Positions 1 to 8,169 of a stretch of DNA of 64,000 nt are shown one piece after another. The position numbers and the translations under genes are program-made. Within the stretch, counting starts at the first letter, position 1, and the number at the start of each line of letters is the position of its first letter. The notes under the pieces were generated by a model. The model did no database searches and was not told where the DNA came from. It saw only the letters and a list, made by a program, of their open reading frames with translations. The stretch is from Rhizobium sp. WSM4643 (lineage in GTDB: Bacteria; Pseudomonadota; Alphaproteobacteria; Rhizobiales; Rhizobiaceae), in NCBI RefSeq assembly GCF_025152745.1, contig NZ_CP104040.1:1240001-1304000 (forward strand), written 5' to 3'.

Positions 1-91
1 CGGGAAGCCCATAGGCGTCGATGTCGGCGGCCGGCAGCGCAATGCCGCGGGCGCTCTTGAGCGGGTAGATGAAGAGGTCGCTGACACGCAT
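1..91 (-). CDS. MOSC-domain protein, N-terminal fragment (runs off the window)
   Basis: Only the first 30 codons are present. Starting from an ATG at 91 the protein begins MRVSDLFIYPLKSARGIAL, which matches the N-terminal beta-barrel domain of MOSC / YcbX-type proteins (typical opening: V-x-x-L-x-x-Y-P-x-K-S-x-x-G). Family members are molybdenum-cofactor sulfurase C-terminal-domain-like proteins that bind or move sulfur or nitrogen groups, often with a [2Fe-2S] partner. The start codon lies 10 bp downstream of the stop of the HD hydrolase gene on the same strand, so the two are probably cotranscribed. The MOSC core itself is outside the window, so its catalytic Cys cannot be checked. Confidence 0.75.
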   Translation of the reverse strand, partial: MRVSDLFIYPLKSARGIALPAADIDAYGLP

Positions 92-100
92 GTTATGCTC

Positions 101-745
101 CTAGATCTCATCCATGAAGGCCGAGAGGAAGTCGCGCAAGCTTTTGTCACGCGCAGCCGCCAGCCTGCGGCCGGTCTCGGTCTGGAATCCTTCCGCCAGT
201 TTGAACAGCTTCGTCTGGAAATGGTCAATGGCATAACGCTTGTCATCGAGCGGGCGGTCTGCCGCCGCGGGGTCGATCGGATCGTAGAGCCCAGATCCCA
301 GTCGGCCGGCAATATAGAAGCAGCGGGCGACGCCGATCATGCCGATCGCATCCAGCCGGTCGGCATCCTGCAGGATCTTCGCCTCCAGCGTCTGCGGTGC
401 CACCCCGGCCGAGAAACTGTGCGCGGTGATTGCGTGGGCCACGGCTTCGATATCCGTGGCGCTCCAGCCGAGTTTCGCCAGGATCGCCGAAGCCTTCTGC
501 GCCGCCAAAGCCGACGCTTTTGCCCGCAGCGGCGAATTCTTCTCGACGGCGACGCAGTCGTGCAGCAGCACGGAAGCGGCAAGCACCCGCCCGTCGCCGC
601 CTTCTCCCTCATGGATGCGCATGGCATTCCTGAAGACGCGCAGGATATGGGCAAGGTCGTGCGAGCCGTCGTCGCCGTCGGCCGCATGCGCAATCAACGC
701 CGCGGCAAGCGTTTCGTGTGGAGAGAAGGCTTCAGTCTCGAACAT
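101..745 (-). CDS. HD-domain phosphohydrolase
   Basis: A predicted 214-residue metal-dependent phosphohydrolase of the HD superfamily. The metal-binding pattern is visible: an HDxxH stretch (SHDLAHILRV), the HD pair in LLHDCVAVEKNS, and a later D in DADRLDAIGMIG, followed by the YDPIDP loop common in YedJ-like HD proteins. The substrate is unknown; relatives act on nucleotides. I chose the ATG at 745 because AGGTGG lies just upstream. An ATG at 760 and an open frame up to 868 are alternatives, but that longer N-terminus is Arg/Pro-rich and unlike the family. It is followed after 10 bp by the MOSC gene and preceded by a palindromic repeat block that separates it from the GGDEF-EAL gene. Confidence 0.85.
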   Translation of the reverse strand: MFETEAFSPHETLAAALIAHAADGDDGSHDLAHILRVFRNAMRIHEGEGGDGRVLAASVLLHDCVAVEKNSPLRAKASALAAQKASAILAKLGWSATDIEAVAHAITAHSFSAGVAPQTLEAKILQDADRLDAIGMIGVARCFYIAGRLGSGLYDPIDPAAADRPLDDKRYAIDHFQTKLFKLAEGFQTETGRRLAAARDKSLRDFLSAFMDEI

Positions 746-862
746 TGCGCCACCTGTCATGAGGAAGATCGTTTTTCCGCCGACAGGGCATCGGCGCGGA
801 AGTGGATGTGGGCGGGTAAAAGAATGCGACAACCAGATCTCGGAATCACAGCCGATTTTCTG

Positions 863-974
863 GAGCATGATGCCGAAAAGTGTGAGCGGTTTTCGGGCGA
901 CATCATGCTCTAACTATATATTGTAGAACAGGATTCAGATTGTAGGCCGACTCGGCCTGAAATCATCCTGTTCT
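863..974. repeat. Two adjacent rhizobial palindromic repeats
   Basis: Two stem-loop units lie side by side. Unit 1 (863-910) has arms GAGCATGATG and CATCATGCTC around CCGAAAAGTGTGAGCGGTTTTCGG. Unit 2 (925-974) has arms AGAACAGGAT and ATCCTGTTCT with an inner TTCAG...AGGCCGACTCGGCCTGAA stem. Both resemble the intergenic mosaic elements (RIME-like) common in Rhizobium. They sit between two genes on the minus strand and could cap the upstream GGDEF-EAL transcript. Confidence 0.75.
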
Positions 975-1010
975 AACGGCTTGCCGTGCGAGTCGCAATC
1001 GAGGGGGATC

Positions 1011-2915
1011 TCAGTGCTTGGCTTCAGGAAGACGCATCATGCCGCCGTTCTTCGGCGACAGGGAGAGAAGATGAGGCACGTCATGCGCCGGTCTCGGCGG
1101 ACTGATGTGATAGCCCTGGATCTCGTCGCATTCCTCGCATTCGAGCAGCGCCAGTTGCGCGGCCGTCTCGACGCCCTCGACGGTGACGCGCATGCCGAGC
1201 GCATCGCAAAGCAGGATGATCGCGTGCATGATCGCATGCGCTTCCCTATTGTCGACGATGTCGTTGACGAAGGATTTATCGATCTTGATCTTGTCGAAGG
1301 GGAAGCTCGAGAGGTAACTCAATGAGGAATAGCCGGTTCCGAAATCGTCCATCGAGATGCGGATGCCGCGCTCCTTCAGCGCATGCAGGATCGGCAGCAC
1401 TTCGCTCAGATTTTCCATCAACACGCTCTCGGTGATTTCGAGTTCAAGCCGCGACGGCGACAGCGCGGAGGCGGCAAGCGCCTCGCCGACATCTCGCGTC
1501 AGGTCGCTGCTGCTGAATTGGATTGCCGAAACGTTGACGGCGACCTTGATGTCCTGCGGCCATTGCGCTGCATCGTTGCAGGCCCGGCGCAAAACCCAAC
1601 GGCCGATATCGACGATGAGGCCGACTTCTTCGGCAAGCGGAATGAAATCCATCGGCGGAACGCGGCCTCGAACCGGGTGGTTCCAGCGGATCAAAGCTTC
1701 GAAGCCGCAAATGCGCCGCTGCGAGAGGTCATAAAGCGGCTGGTAATGCAGCTCGAATTCCTCGTTCCCTACGGCTGCTCTGAGGTCCGCCTCCAGCGCG
1801 TGGCGCAGTTGCATCTGCGCTTCCATCTCGCTGGCGAAGAAACGCTCTTGTTTGCGCCCGTCGGCCTTGGCATGTGACAGCGCCACGCCGGCATTCTTCA
1901 GCAGGATATCGGTTTCCTCGCCATCATCAGGGGCGATTGCGATGCCCATGGAAACGCTGAGCTCCACCCGTTTTTCGCCGTGGAGGAATGGTTCGGAAAG
2001 CTCACGGCGGATCCGTTCGACAAGCGCCGTCACGTTCCACGGCTGCTGCTTGCCCGCCTGCAAGATGGCGAATTCGTCCGAGCCGAGGCGCGCCAGGGTG
2101 TTTTCCGAACCGGCGGCGGCGCGGATGCGCTCGGTGACCTGCTGCAGGATCTTGTCGCCGACCGACACGCCCATCGTGTTGTTGATCGATTTGAACCGGT
2201 CGAGATTGAGGTGAACAAGGGCGATCTGCTGATCTGGCCTGCGCTCTGTGAGCGTCGCATCGACCTGCTCGCGGAAATGGATGCGGTTCGGAAGGCCGGT
2301 CAGCGGGTCGTGGTGGGCGAGATAGGTGATACGCTCGGCCGCCCTTCGATCCTCGGTAATGTCGGCATGAATGGAAATGTTGCTGCCGTCGGAAAGGATG
2401 GTCACCATGCTCTGGATGATGCGGCCATCGTCCATCAACCATTCGCGCCGACGGAGACGACTGCTTCTTGCGGTTGCGGAGGAATGTCGCCCGGTCCGTC
2501 GGCGGAGCTTGGCGCTGGCGCTCTCAGTGCCGCGCATTTTGGCCGTGAGATCGGCGATTGTCGCGCCGGCAGTGACATCTTCGTCTGTCAGGTCGAAGAG
2601 CTGACGGAAACGGATGTTGGAAAGCGTCAGCCGTTGTTCGGCGTCGAAGACGCTGAGACCGAGCGGCAGGTTGTTGAGAATGATTTCGAAGAGTTTTTTC
2701 TGTCCGTCGAATGCCTGACTGAGGGCTGATATATTGCCTCTCAGCACATGGTTTTCCCGCAGCAGCGTTTCCGCGCTTCTCTCGATTTCGTCATAGTCGC
2801 TTTCATGGACGCGATAGGTCGCGATCACAAAATCCATCAGGCGCTGCGCATCGATCGATCCATCGTCGGTGACGGCCTGGGTGCATTGCTGCCAGAAAAG
2901 CGCCTCAGCTTTCAT
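1011..2915 (-). CDS. PAS-GGDEF-EAL cyclic-di-GMP signalling protein
   Basis: A 634-residue cytoplasmic protein with no membrane segment. Order: an N-terminal helical region (1-75), a PAS-like sensor (about 78-188), a GGDEF domain (about 198-360) and an EAL domain (about 380-620). The GGDEF signature reads GSDEF, so cyclase activity is uncertain. The EAL domain keeps GFEALIRW, the NVSA asparagine, LEITES, DDFGTGYSSL, IKIDKSF and VEGVE, so it should be an active c-di-GMP phosphodiesterase. Residues at about 138-157 are an Arg-rich stretch that looks out of frame: the -1 frame reads LPPTDRATFLRNRKKQSSP and fits the PAS context better. Start: the ATG at 2915; a GTG at 2921 is possible and no strong ribosome-binding site decides it. 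Confidence 0.9.
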   Translation of the reverse strand: MKAEALFWQQCTQAVTDDGSIDAQRLMDFVIATYRVHESDYDEIERSAETLLRENHVLRGNISALSQAFDGQKKLFEIILNNLPLGLSVFDAEQRLTLSNIRFRQLFDLTDEDVTAGATIADLTAKMRGTESASAKLRRRTGRHSSATARSSRLRRREWLMDDGRIIQSMVTILSDGSNISIHADITEDRRAAERITYLAHHDPLTGLPNRIHFREQVDATLTERRPDQQIALVHLNLDRFKSINNTMGVSVGDKILQQVTERIRAAAGSENTLARLGSDEFAILQAGKQQPWNVTALVERIRRELSEPFLHGEKRVELSVSMGIAIAPDDGEETDILLKNAGVALSHAKADGRKQERFFASEMEAQMQLRHALEADLRAAVGNEEFELHYQPLYDLSQRRICGFEALIRWNHPVRGRVPPMDFIPLAEEVGLIVDIGRWVLRRACNDAAQWPQDIKVAVNVSAIQFSSSDLTRDVGEALAASALSPSRLELEITESVLMENLSEVLPILHALKERGIRISMDDFGTGYSSLSYLSSFPFDKIKIDKSFVNDIVDNREAHAIMHAIILLCDALGMRVTVEGVETAAQLALLECEECDEIQGYHISPPRPAHDVPHLLSLSPKNGGMMRLPEAKH

Positions 2916-2921
2916 GTGCAC

Positions 2922-3364
2922 GCATCTTGCGCAGCAATCGCGATCGCAATGACCAAAAGCGTCTTTAGTTGATGCACGTGCCTCACTGCGCCGGACGTGA
3001 AAGACCTCTAAAGGAACACAGAAATTGCTTTTTTATAAGCCGGGACCGTCTGGTGGTAGTTGTGTGACGCCCATTTTCTATGGGCCGAATTAATATTCGG
3101 TTGCAGTGCAGCAGCGACTTCACTTCGTCAGACAATTGGTTTGTATGTGAAAAATCGCTGAAATATGTGGGAAATCGGCCGGCTGGCGCAGGCGGAAGGT
3201 CACTCTCACGGCGCCGCGTTAACTTTTGTCAATCATCGTTAATGAGAAGTTAACAGCTTATTGACGCACTGCGCAAATCAGTTTAACCACCGAGTCAGCA
3301 CTGATTTTCCACGTTCGTATTGCGTACAAACACCACCGGCAAAAGGCGGTGAATGGAGGTTTGT
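2922..3364. promoter_or_regulatory. Intergenic region with CtrA-like site
   Basis: This 443 bp region separates the divergent GGDEF-EAL and EF-hand genes and holds no coding sequence that I can support. At 3239-3253 it contains TTAATGAGAAGTTAA, an exact TTAA-N7-TTAA match to the consensus of the alphaproteobacterial cell-cycle regulator CtrA. A degenerate second half-site pair (TTAA-N7-CAAT) begins at 3219. TTGACG at 3261-3266 could be a -35 box for the EF-hand gene. The CtrA assignment is inferred from the motif alone. Confidence 0.5.
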
Positions 3365-3706
3365 ATGACCAGCACCACATCCGTTTCAGAGACGTCATAT
3401 GCCTATCTGGCGACGCTTTCGCGGCTCGACGCCAACGGCGATGGCGTCCTCAGCCGCGGCGAACGTGCCGCCGATGAGAAGCCCGGCATCATCAAAGAAA
3501 TCCTGGAAGACGACACCAGCAGCGACACGCAGCCGAAATTTTCCGGCAGCCTGATTGCTCTGATGATGGACACGCACGATAGCGGCACGGCAAACAGCAT
3601 CGCCGTTTCCTATCCGTTGCAACAGATCGCGCCGACATCAGGCAATCGGTCCGACGATCTCTACCGCAACACTTACGGCCAGTTCGATTTCGACGCCGTC
3701 GCCTGA
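3365..3706 (+). CDS. Small EF-hand protein
   Basis: A 113-residue protein of unknown role. It carries one canonical EF-hand calcium-binding loop at residues 22-33 (DANGDGVLSRGE: acidic or Asn ligands at loop positions 1, 3 and 5, Gly at 6, Glu at 12). No second loop, signal peptide or membrane segment is evident, so it is probably cytosolic or exported by an unrecognised route. The ATG at 3365 is preceded by a good ribosome-binding site (GGAGG, 3 to 5 bases upstream of TTGT). A CtrA-like site lies about 115 bp upstream and a strong hairpin terminator follows. A calcium-responsive or surface-associated role is possible but unproven. Confidence 0.8.
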   Translation: MTSTTSVSETSYAYLATLSRLDANGDGVLSRGERAADEKPGIIKEILEDDTSSDTQPKFSGSLIALMMDTHDSGTANSIAVSYPLQQIAPTSGNRSDDLYRNTYGQFDFDAVA

Positions 3707-3732
3707 GCTGCGATTCAATTCGGGTGATCTGC

Positions 3733-3756
3733 AAGCCGGCCGTTTGGCCGGCTTTT
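3733..3756 (+). terminator. Rho-independent terminator of the EF-hand gene
   Basis: AAGCCGGCC-GTTT-GGCCGGCTTTT forms a perfect 9 bp stem with a 4-base loop and a U tract, 27 bp after the EF-hand stop codon. It isolates that gene from sodC. Confidence 0.85.
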
Positions 3757-3834
3757 CTCGTTCGATGGTCTCTAATCAGGAACACCTTCCAAGCTGACAC
3801 GTTCAGAAAGACAATCGGACGGAAGGAGATCTCC

Positions 3835-4350
3835 ATGAAAGCCATGTGCACCATCGCCGCCTTGAGCCTGCTTGCGGTTGCATTGCCGGCAGGCGCTCAG
3901 GACAAGCAGACGGCGGTCGCCAATTTCGTCGACAAGGACGGCAAGGAAGATGGCCGCGCGCAGCTGACGGCTGCTGCCAATGGCGGCGTCCTGATCGAAG
4001 TCGAGATATCGGGACTGCCGGCGAACAAATGGGTGGCCTTCCACGTTCATGAGACCGGCCGCTGCGACGCCGCGACCCACCTCGAATCGGCGGGCGGTCA
4101 TTTCAATCCCGGGAAGGCGGAGCATGGCCTCCTTGCCGCCAACGGTCCGCACGCAGGCGATATGCCCAATCAATATGTCGGGCAGGACGGCGTGCTGCGG
4201 GCACAGATCTTCAATACCATGGTGACACTCGACGGCAAGACCGACGGCATTCGCGGCCGCGCATTGATGGTGCATGTCAATTCGGATGATTATCGCAGCC
4301 AGCCGTCAGGAGATGCTGGTGAACGGCTTGCCTGCGGCGTTGTTCAATAG
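3835..4350 (+). CDS. sodC: Periplasmic Cu/Zn superoxide dismutase
   Basis: A 171-residue SodC that dismutates superoxide to peroxide and oxygen in the periplasm. Residues 1-21 form a signal peptide (MKAMCTIAALSLLAVALPAGA). Metal ligands are all visible: copper His70, His72 and His147; bridging His89 (GGHFNP); zinc His97, His106 and Asp109 (HAGDMPN). Cys77 and Cys167 can form the conserved disulphide, and SQPSGDAGERLACGV is the family's C-terminal signature. The ATG at 3835 follows GGAAGGAGAT, a strong ribosome-binding site. It faces the MscS gene, with only 8 bp between the two stops, and appears to be a single-gene unit. Confidence 0.95.
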   Translation: MKAMCTIAALSLLAVALPAGAQDKQTAVANFVDKDGKEDGRAQLTAAANGGVLIEVEISGLPANKWVAFHVHETGRCDAATHLESAGGHFNPGKAEHGLLAANGPHAGDMPNQYVGQDGVLRAQIFNTMVTLDGKTDGIRGRALMVHVNSDDYRSQPSGDAGERLACGVVQ

Positions 4351-4358
4351 CTGCCGTC

Positions 4359-5249
4359 TCACTGCCGCGCCGATGTCGGTTTTTCGGCCGCCGCCCTGCC
4401 GTTTTGCTTTTTTTCTGGAGTTGCGTCTGATGCATCCGGCACAGCGGCGGGATTGTCCTTCTCATCGAAGGCGAGTTTCACGCGCTTCACCATGTCACGG
4501 CTGACCAGCCACCAATCGCCGGTCTTTGCCCAGTAGCGCAGCGTTACGGAGATCGCGCCGTCACCGAGGCTGTCGATGAAGACGCTGGGTGCCGGTGACA
4601 TCAGCACTCTGGAATCGGCTTTGGCAAGGCCCATCAGCCTCTCCATCGCCAGATCGATGTCATCCTCATGGGCGACGCTGATTTTCAGCTCGTCCCGCCG
4701 CGTGGGCTCGCGGCTGAAATTGGTAATCGGTGTGTTCCAGAGCGTCGAATTCGGCGCCAACCGATAGAGCCCGTCGCCGGTTCTGAGCTCGGTTGCAAAC
4801 AATCCGATTTCGCGCACCGTGCCGGCCACGCTGCTGGTCTCAATATATTCGCCGACGCGGAAAGGCCTGAGGATCAGCAGCATGATGCCGGCGGCGATAT
4901 TCTGCAGTGTCCCTTGCAGCGCCAGTCCGATCGCCAGGCCTGCTGCGCCGAGGGCTGCGATGATCGAAGCGGTCTGGACGCCGAATTGACCGAGCACGGT
5001 GATGAACACCAGGATGAGCAGGGCGTAGCGCAGCACATTGGTGAAGAATCGCGCCAGCGTCTCGTCGATGCCATGAACGCGCGACAGACCTTCATAGGCC
5101 CAGCGGCTGGTAAAACCGGCGAGCGCCCAACCAAGGACGAGCAGGATCACCGCCCCGAGGACGGAGAAGGAATACTGCACCGCAAGCGCACTTGCCTGGC
5201 TGAGTGCCGTTTGCGTGGCGAGGAGGACATCGGCTGCCTGTTGTTCCAT
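4359..5249 (-). CDS. MscS-family small-conductance mechanosensitive channel
   Basis: A 296-residue inner-membrane channel that opens under membrane tension to release solutes during hypo-osmotic shock. Three N-terminal membrane segments are visible at about 24-45, 70-90 and 95-128; the third carries the Ala/Gly-rich pore helix (ALGAAGLAIGLALQGTLQN). The cytoplasmic beta and alpha/beta domains follow, with the usual PNSTLWNTPITNFSR turn. Its length matches the E. coli MscS core (286 residues). The C-terminal 30 residues are polar and Lys/Ala-rich. It is transcribed alone, convergent with sodC. Confidence 0.93.
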   Translation of the reverse strand: MEQQAADVLLATQTALSQASALAVQYSFSVLGAVILLVLGWALAGFTSRWAYEGLSRVHGIDETLARFFTNVLRYALLILVFITVLGQFGVQTASIIAALGAAGLAIGLALQGTLQNIAAGIMLLILRPFRVGEYIETSSVAGTVREIGLFATELRTGDGLYRLAPNSTLWNTPITNFSREPTRRDELKISVAHEDDIDLAMERLMGLAKADSRVLMSPAPSVFIDSLGDGAISVTLRYWAKTGDWWLVSRDMVKRVKLAFDEKDNPAAVPDASDATPEKKQNGRAAAEKPTSARQ

Positions 5250-5307
5250 GATCTGGCCCTGTCGACTGTGCGTGGTCGGGGCCTAAATGGAGCGGCTGGC
5301 GGCAGCG

Positions 5308-5838
5308 TCAACCGCAGGCGGCGTCCCGGATCGCAAGCACGAAGGGCGCGTTGGCGTCGGCATCGGCGCCACGCCCGATTGCCCGTACTGCTGCGACCAG
5401 CCGGCCGCTGCGGCCGAGCAGCACGTCACCGATCTCGATCAGCCGAGCATTCGGCGTCGCGAACGGTGAAGCGGCCCGGAGCCGGCCGGCAAGCGTTTCC
5501 TCGCTCTGATCGGGTGCCAGCGACAGCGCGACGATGAGGGCTGCGGCCGGCGATCTCGACACGCCCATCCAGCAATGGATGAGCAACGGCGTCTCCTGTC
5601 GCCACGAGGCCGCAAAGTCGACAATTGCTCGCACATGCGTCTCGTCAGGCGCCACGAGATCGCCGGTGCCCTTGAAGACGATGTCGTTCATGCCAAGTGT
5701 CAGATGACGTTCGGCCGCGATCACGCCCGGTCGGTGAAAGGCCTGCTCCTTGGCGATCAGGCTGATCATATCACGCGCCTTATGGCGCACTGCCATTTCG
5801 GCAATGCGCGACAGCGGCGAGACGACGACAAAGGTCAC
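5308..5838 (-). CDS. Tyrosine / dual-specificity phosphatase-like protein
   Basis: A 176-residue cytosolic protein with the CX5R phosphatase loop HCWMGVSRS: nucleophile Cys89 and Arg95. An Asp at about 60-66 (GTGDLVAPDETHV) could be the general acid. The substrate is unknown. The start is a GTG at 5838 that overlaps the stop of the upstream HD-hydrolase gene (GTGA), so translation is probably coupled. This places it last in a three-gene unit with ygfZ and the HD hydrolase, suggesting nucleotide or cofactor quality control, but that is inference. Confidence 0.85.
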   Translation of the reverse strand: MTFVVVSPLSRIAEMAVRHKARDMISLIAKEQAFHRPGVIAAERHLTLGMNDIVFKGTGDLVAPDETHVRAIVDFAASWRQETPLLIHCWMGVSRSPAAALIVALSLAPDQSEETLAGRLRAASPFATPNARLIEIGDVLLGRSGRLVAAVRAIGRGADADANAPFVLAIRDAACG

Positions 5839-6443
5839 GACACCATCTCCCGCTCGGCCTCGATCGCCGCGAAACGCTCGCAGAACAATCGCTGCGCCTC
5901 GATCGCCGGCAGGGGCTCGATCAACAGCATGTCCTTGCTGATTCCGCGCGGCTGGCCGAAGAATTTCTGTGCCTCGGCGGGGGTGAAGCCGGCAAGCACC
6001 GTCGCCTCAAAATAGGCGGCGATCGTGTCGGCCTTCTTGATCCGGTCCTTGAGATCACGCGAGGGATGCGGCGGCAGGCCGAAGCGCAGGTGCACGGCAG
6101 CTTCCAACCGCTTTTCCACCGTTTTATAGCCGCCGCCGACCACCGATTTGAACGGCGAGATCATGTCGCCGATCACATATTCGGGTGCATCGTGCAGCAG
6201 CGCCATCAGGCATTCCTGCGGCCGAGCGTCGTTGAAGCGGCGAAAAATATCCTCGACGACGAGACTGTGCTGGGCCACCGAAAAAGCATGATCGCCGGAG
6301 GTCTGGCCGTTCCAGCGGGCGACGCGCGCAAGCCCATGAGCGATGTCGGCGAGTTCGACATCGAGCGGCGAGGGGTCGAGCAGGTCGAGCCTGCGCCCGG
6401 ACAGCATGCGTTGCCAGGCACGCGGCGCTTTCGTCGTTGTCAC
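5835..6443 (-). CDS. YfbR-like HD-domain hydrolase
   Basis: A 202-residue HD hydrolase. The metal ligands appear in order: H in SVAQHSLVV, HD in LMALLHDAPEYVIGD, and D in IKKADTIAAYFEA, the layout of YfbR-like 5'-nucleotidases that dephosphorylate deoxynucleoside monophosphates. I placed the start at a GTG at 6443 because the longer frame begins with a low-complexity Arg-rich stretch, and because GTGA there overlaps the ygfZ stop by four bases. The same GTGA overlap joins its stop to the phosphatase gene. The substrate assignment comes from family resemblance only. Confidence 0.88.
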   Translation of the reverse strand: MTTTKAPRAWQRMLSGRRLDLLDPSPLDVELADIAHGLARVARWNGQTSGDHAFSVAQHSLVVEDIFRRFNDARPQECLMALLHDAPEYVIGDMISPFKSVVGGGYKTVEKRLEAAVHLRFGLPPHPSRDLKDRIKKADTIAAYFEATVLAGFTPAEAQKFFGQPRGISKDMLLIEPLPAIEAQRLFCERFAAIEAEREMVS

Positions 6444-7294
6444 GCGCTGGCCTCGTCGGCGCTGGCGGGAAAGACAAGGCCGGACCATGCCGGCAGGGTG
6501 AGAGAAACGGGCGTTTCTCCGGCCAGCAGAGGCGTGCCTGCGGCCATCGCCGCGCCGGCGCGGTCGATGCGCACGATCGCAAGTCCACTGCCGCCTTCGA
6601 CCGAACCGAGCGTTCCCACAGGCTTGCCGCCAGCGGTAATCTCTGTCCCTGTCGCCGGCAAGGCTGTTGCGGCGGACACCGTGACGACGCGCCGGCGCGC
6701 GGTGCCGCGGTGCTGCATGCGCGAGACGACCTCCTGGCCAACATAGCAGCCTTTCCTGAAGGAGAGCCCACCGTTGAAATCCATCAGCACGTCATGCGGG
6801 AAGGCGTCCTGCAGGGCAAAGTCCGATCCTGACGTGACGATGCCGTGGCTGATGCGCAGCGCGTCGTAGAGCGCTTCTTTGCCATCACCATGTTTGCCGG
6901 GCCGGCGGATCAGCGTGACGCCCGCCTTGGCGAAACGGCTGTCTCGGGCGCCCTGGCTGCCCCGGACGCCCTCGGCATCCTCGCCCCAGCAAACGGTGAC
7001 GCCCTCTTTGGTGCTTGGGGCAAGTGTGACGGCGGCGCGCAGCTTGTACATCGTCAACCGCTTCAGCAGGCTGTCGCGCTGGCCGGCATCGGTTTCGATC
7101 ATGTAACCGTCGCCGTCCTGCCAGATCATGAAATCGAACAGGATCTTGCCCTGCGGCGTCAAGAGTGCCCCGGGCCGCGCCTCGTCGGGCCCAAGCGAGC
7201 TGATATCGGTGGTGATCAGGTTTTGCAGGAAGGATTGGGCGTCCGCGCCGCTGGCGAAGAGCAATGAGCGGTCTTTCAGGAATACGGCTGGCAT
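6440..7294 (-). CDS. ygfZ: YgfZ / GcvT-like folate-binding Fe-S assembly factor
   Basis: A 284-residue cytosolic protein of the YgfZ (IBA57-like) family, a tetrahydrofolate-dependent helper for maturation or repair of some Fe-S enzymes. The diagnostic motif K-G-C-Y-x-G-Q-E (KGCYVGQEVVSRMQHRG) is present with its conserved Cys, and the N-terminus LQNLITTDI...PGALLTPQGKILFD matches the GcvT-like fold. I chose the ATG at 7294 (MPAVFLKDRS, a common family opening); an ATG at 7318 would add eight residues. It heads a coupled three-gene unit with the HD hydrolase and the phosphatase. Confidence 0.9.
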   Translation of the reverse strand: MPAVFLKDRSLLFASGADAQSFLQNLITTDISSLGPDEARPGALLTPQGKILFDFMIWQDGDGYMIETDAGQRDSLLKRLTMYKLRAAVTLAPSTKEGVTVCWGEDAEGVRGSQGARDSRFAKAGVTLIRRPGKHGDGKEALYDALRISHGIVTSGSDFALQDAFPHDVLMDFNGGLSFRKGCYVGQEVVSRMQHRGTARRRVVTVSAATALPATGTEITAGGKPVGTLGSVEGGSGLAIVRIDRAGAAMAAGTPLLAGETPVSLTLPAWSGLVFPASADEASA

Positions 7295-7392
7295 GGCGGA
7301 ACCTGTCGCGTTGATCATCGCTCAGAGGTATGTCTTCATGAGCTGGATCGCAAGCGCCATGCGAGACGTGAAAGGCGCAGCCAAGATGAGTG

Positions 7393-8151
7393 TCAGTCGC
7401 CCGCCGTGAAGAATTTCCATTTGCCCTCAGGCGTAATGCCGAGGCGATAGAAATTGTATCCGCCGAATTCCTGCATGTCGGAGAGATCGCCGGCCGTGAC
7501 GATGCGCAGCAGCTCGACGCGCTCCGGCGGTGTCAGCGACTTCAGGTCTTTCTCGGCAAAATAAGGCCAGACATACATGTCTTCTGCTGTGCCCTGGCCG
7601 ACATGCACGAAGCCGGTCGAGACAATGTCGAGCATGATGGCAAGGATCTCGTCTCCGTCGGGATCGCCCGAAAGGTCCTTCAGCGTGCCGATAGGATCGT
7701 CGGTCGGCTCGCCCACAGTCACCTGCGTCTGGTCGGCGCCGGTGCCCATCAGCGGCCGCAGCCGCTCGAGATCGCCGGAGGCGGCCGCCTCGACGATCTG
7801 CTCGCGCAACTTTCGAACCGGCTCTGGCACCTTGCTGATGTCGTAGATCACCTCGACGGGCTTGGAGCTGTCCTGAGCGCCCGGCGTCTTGTCGGCACCC
7901 TGATTGTTCTGGCTGTTGACCAGCGGATCGGCCATGGGAACGCCGGGAGTGGTCCCGCCCTGCGGCTGGCTCTGTCCCTGAGCGCTTCCCTGCGCGGGCG
8001 GCGTGTCGTTGGCCGCCTGGCCGGGGATCTTGTGCAGTTCGGAAAGCGCATAGGCTGCCGGCGCAAGGAAAATATTGCCGGCGGCGAGGCTGAACGCAAG
8101 CAGCACCGGCGCGAGCGGAATTCGCGAAACTTTCTCTCTACCGGTGTGCAT
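7393..8151 (-). CDS. Secreted protein of unknown function
   Basis: A 252-residue protein with a signal peptide: positive N-terminus (HTGREKVSRI), hydrophobic core (PLAPVLLAFSLAAGNIFLA) and an Ala-rich cleavage region near residue 36. A Pro/Gln/Gly-rich linker (about 45-95) precedes a globular C-terminal half that contains SGDLERLRPLMGTG and FGGYNFYRLGITPEGKWKFF. I do not recognise a named domain; it looks like a conserved rhizobial periplasmic protein. The ATG at 8151 follows GAGAG at a suitable distance. An 18 bp spacer separates it from the short gene upstream, suggesting cotranscription. Confidence 0.8.
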   Translation of the reverse strand: MHTGREKVSRIPLAPVLLAFSLAAGNIFLAPAAYALSELHKIPGQAANDTPPAQGSAQGQSQPQGGTTPGVPMADPLVNSQNNQGADKTPGAQDSSKPVEVIYDISKVPEPVRKLREQIVEAAASGDLERLRPLMGTGADQTQVTVGEPTDDPIGTLKDLSGDPDGDEILAIMLDIVSTGFVHVGQGTAEDMYVWPYFAEKDLKSLTPPERVELLRIVTAGDLSDMQEFGGYNFYRLGITPEGKWKFFTAGD

Positions 8152-8169
8152 CAAGCTCTCTGATAACAA

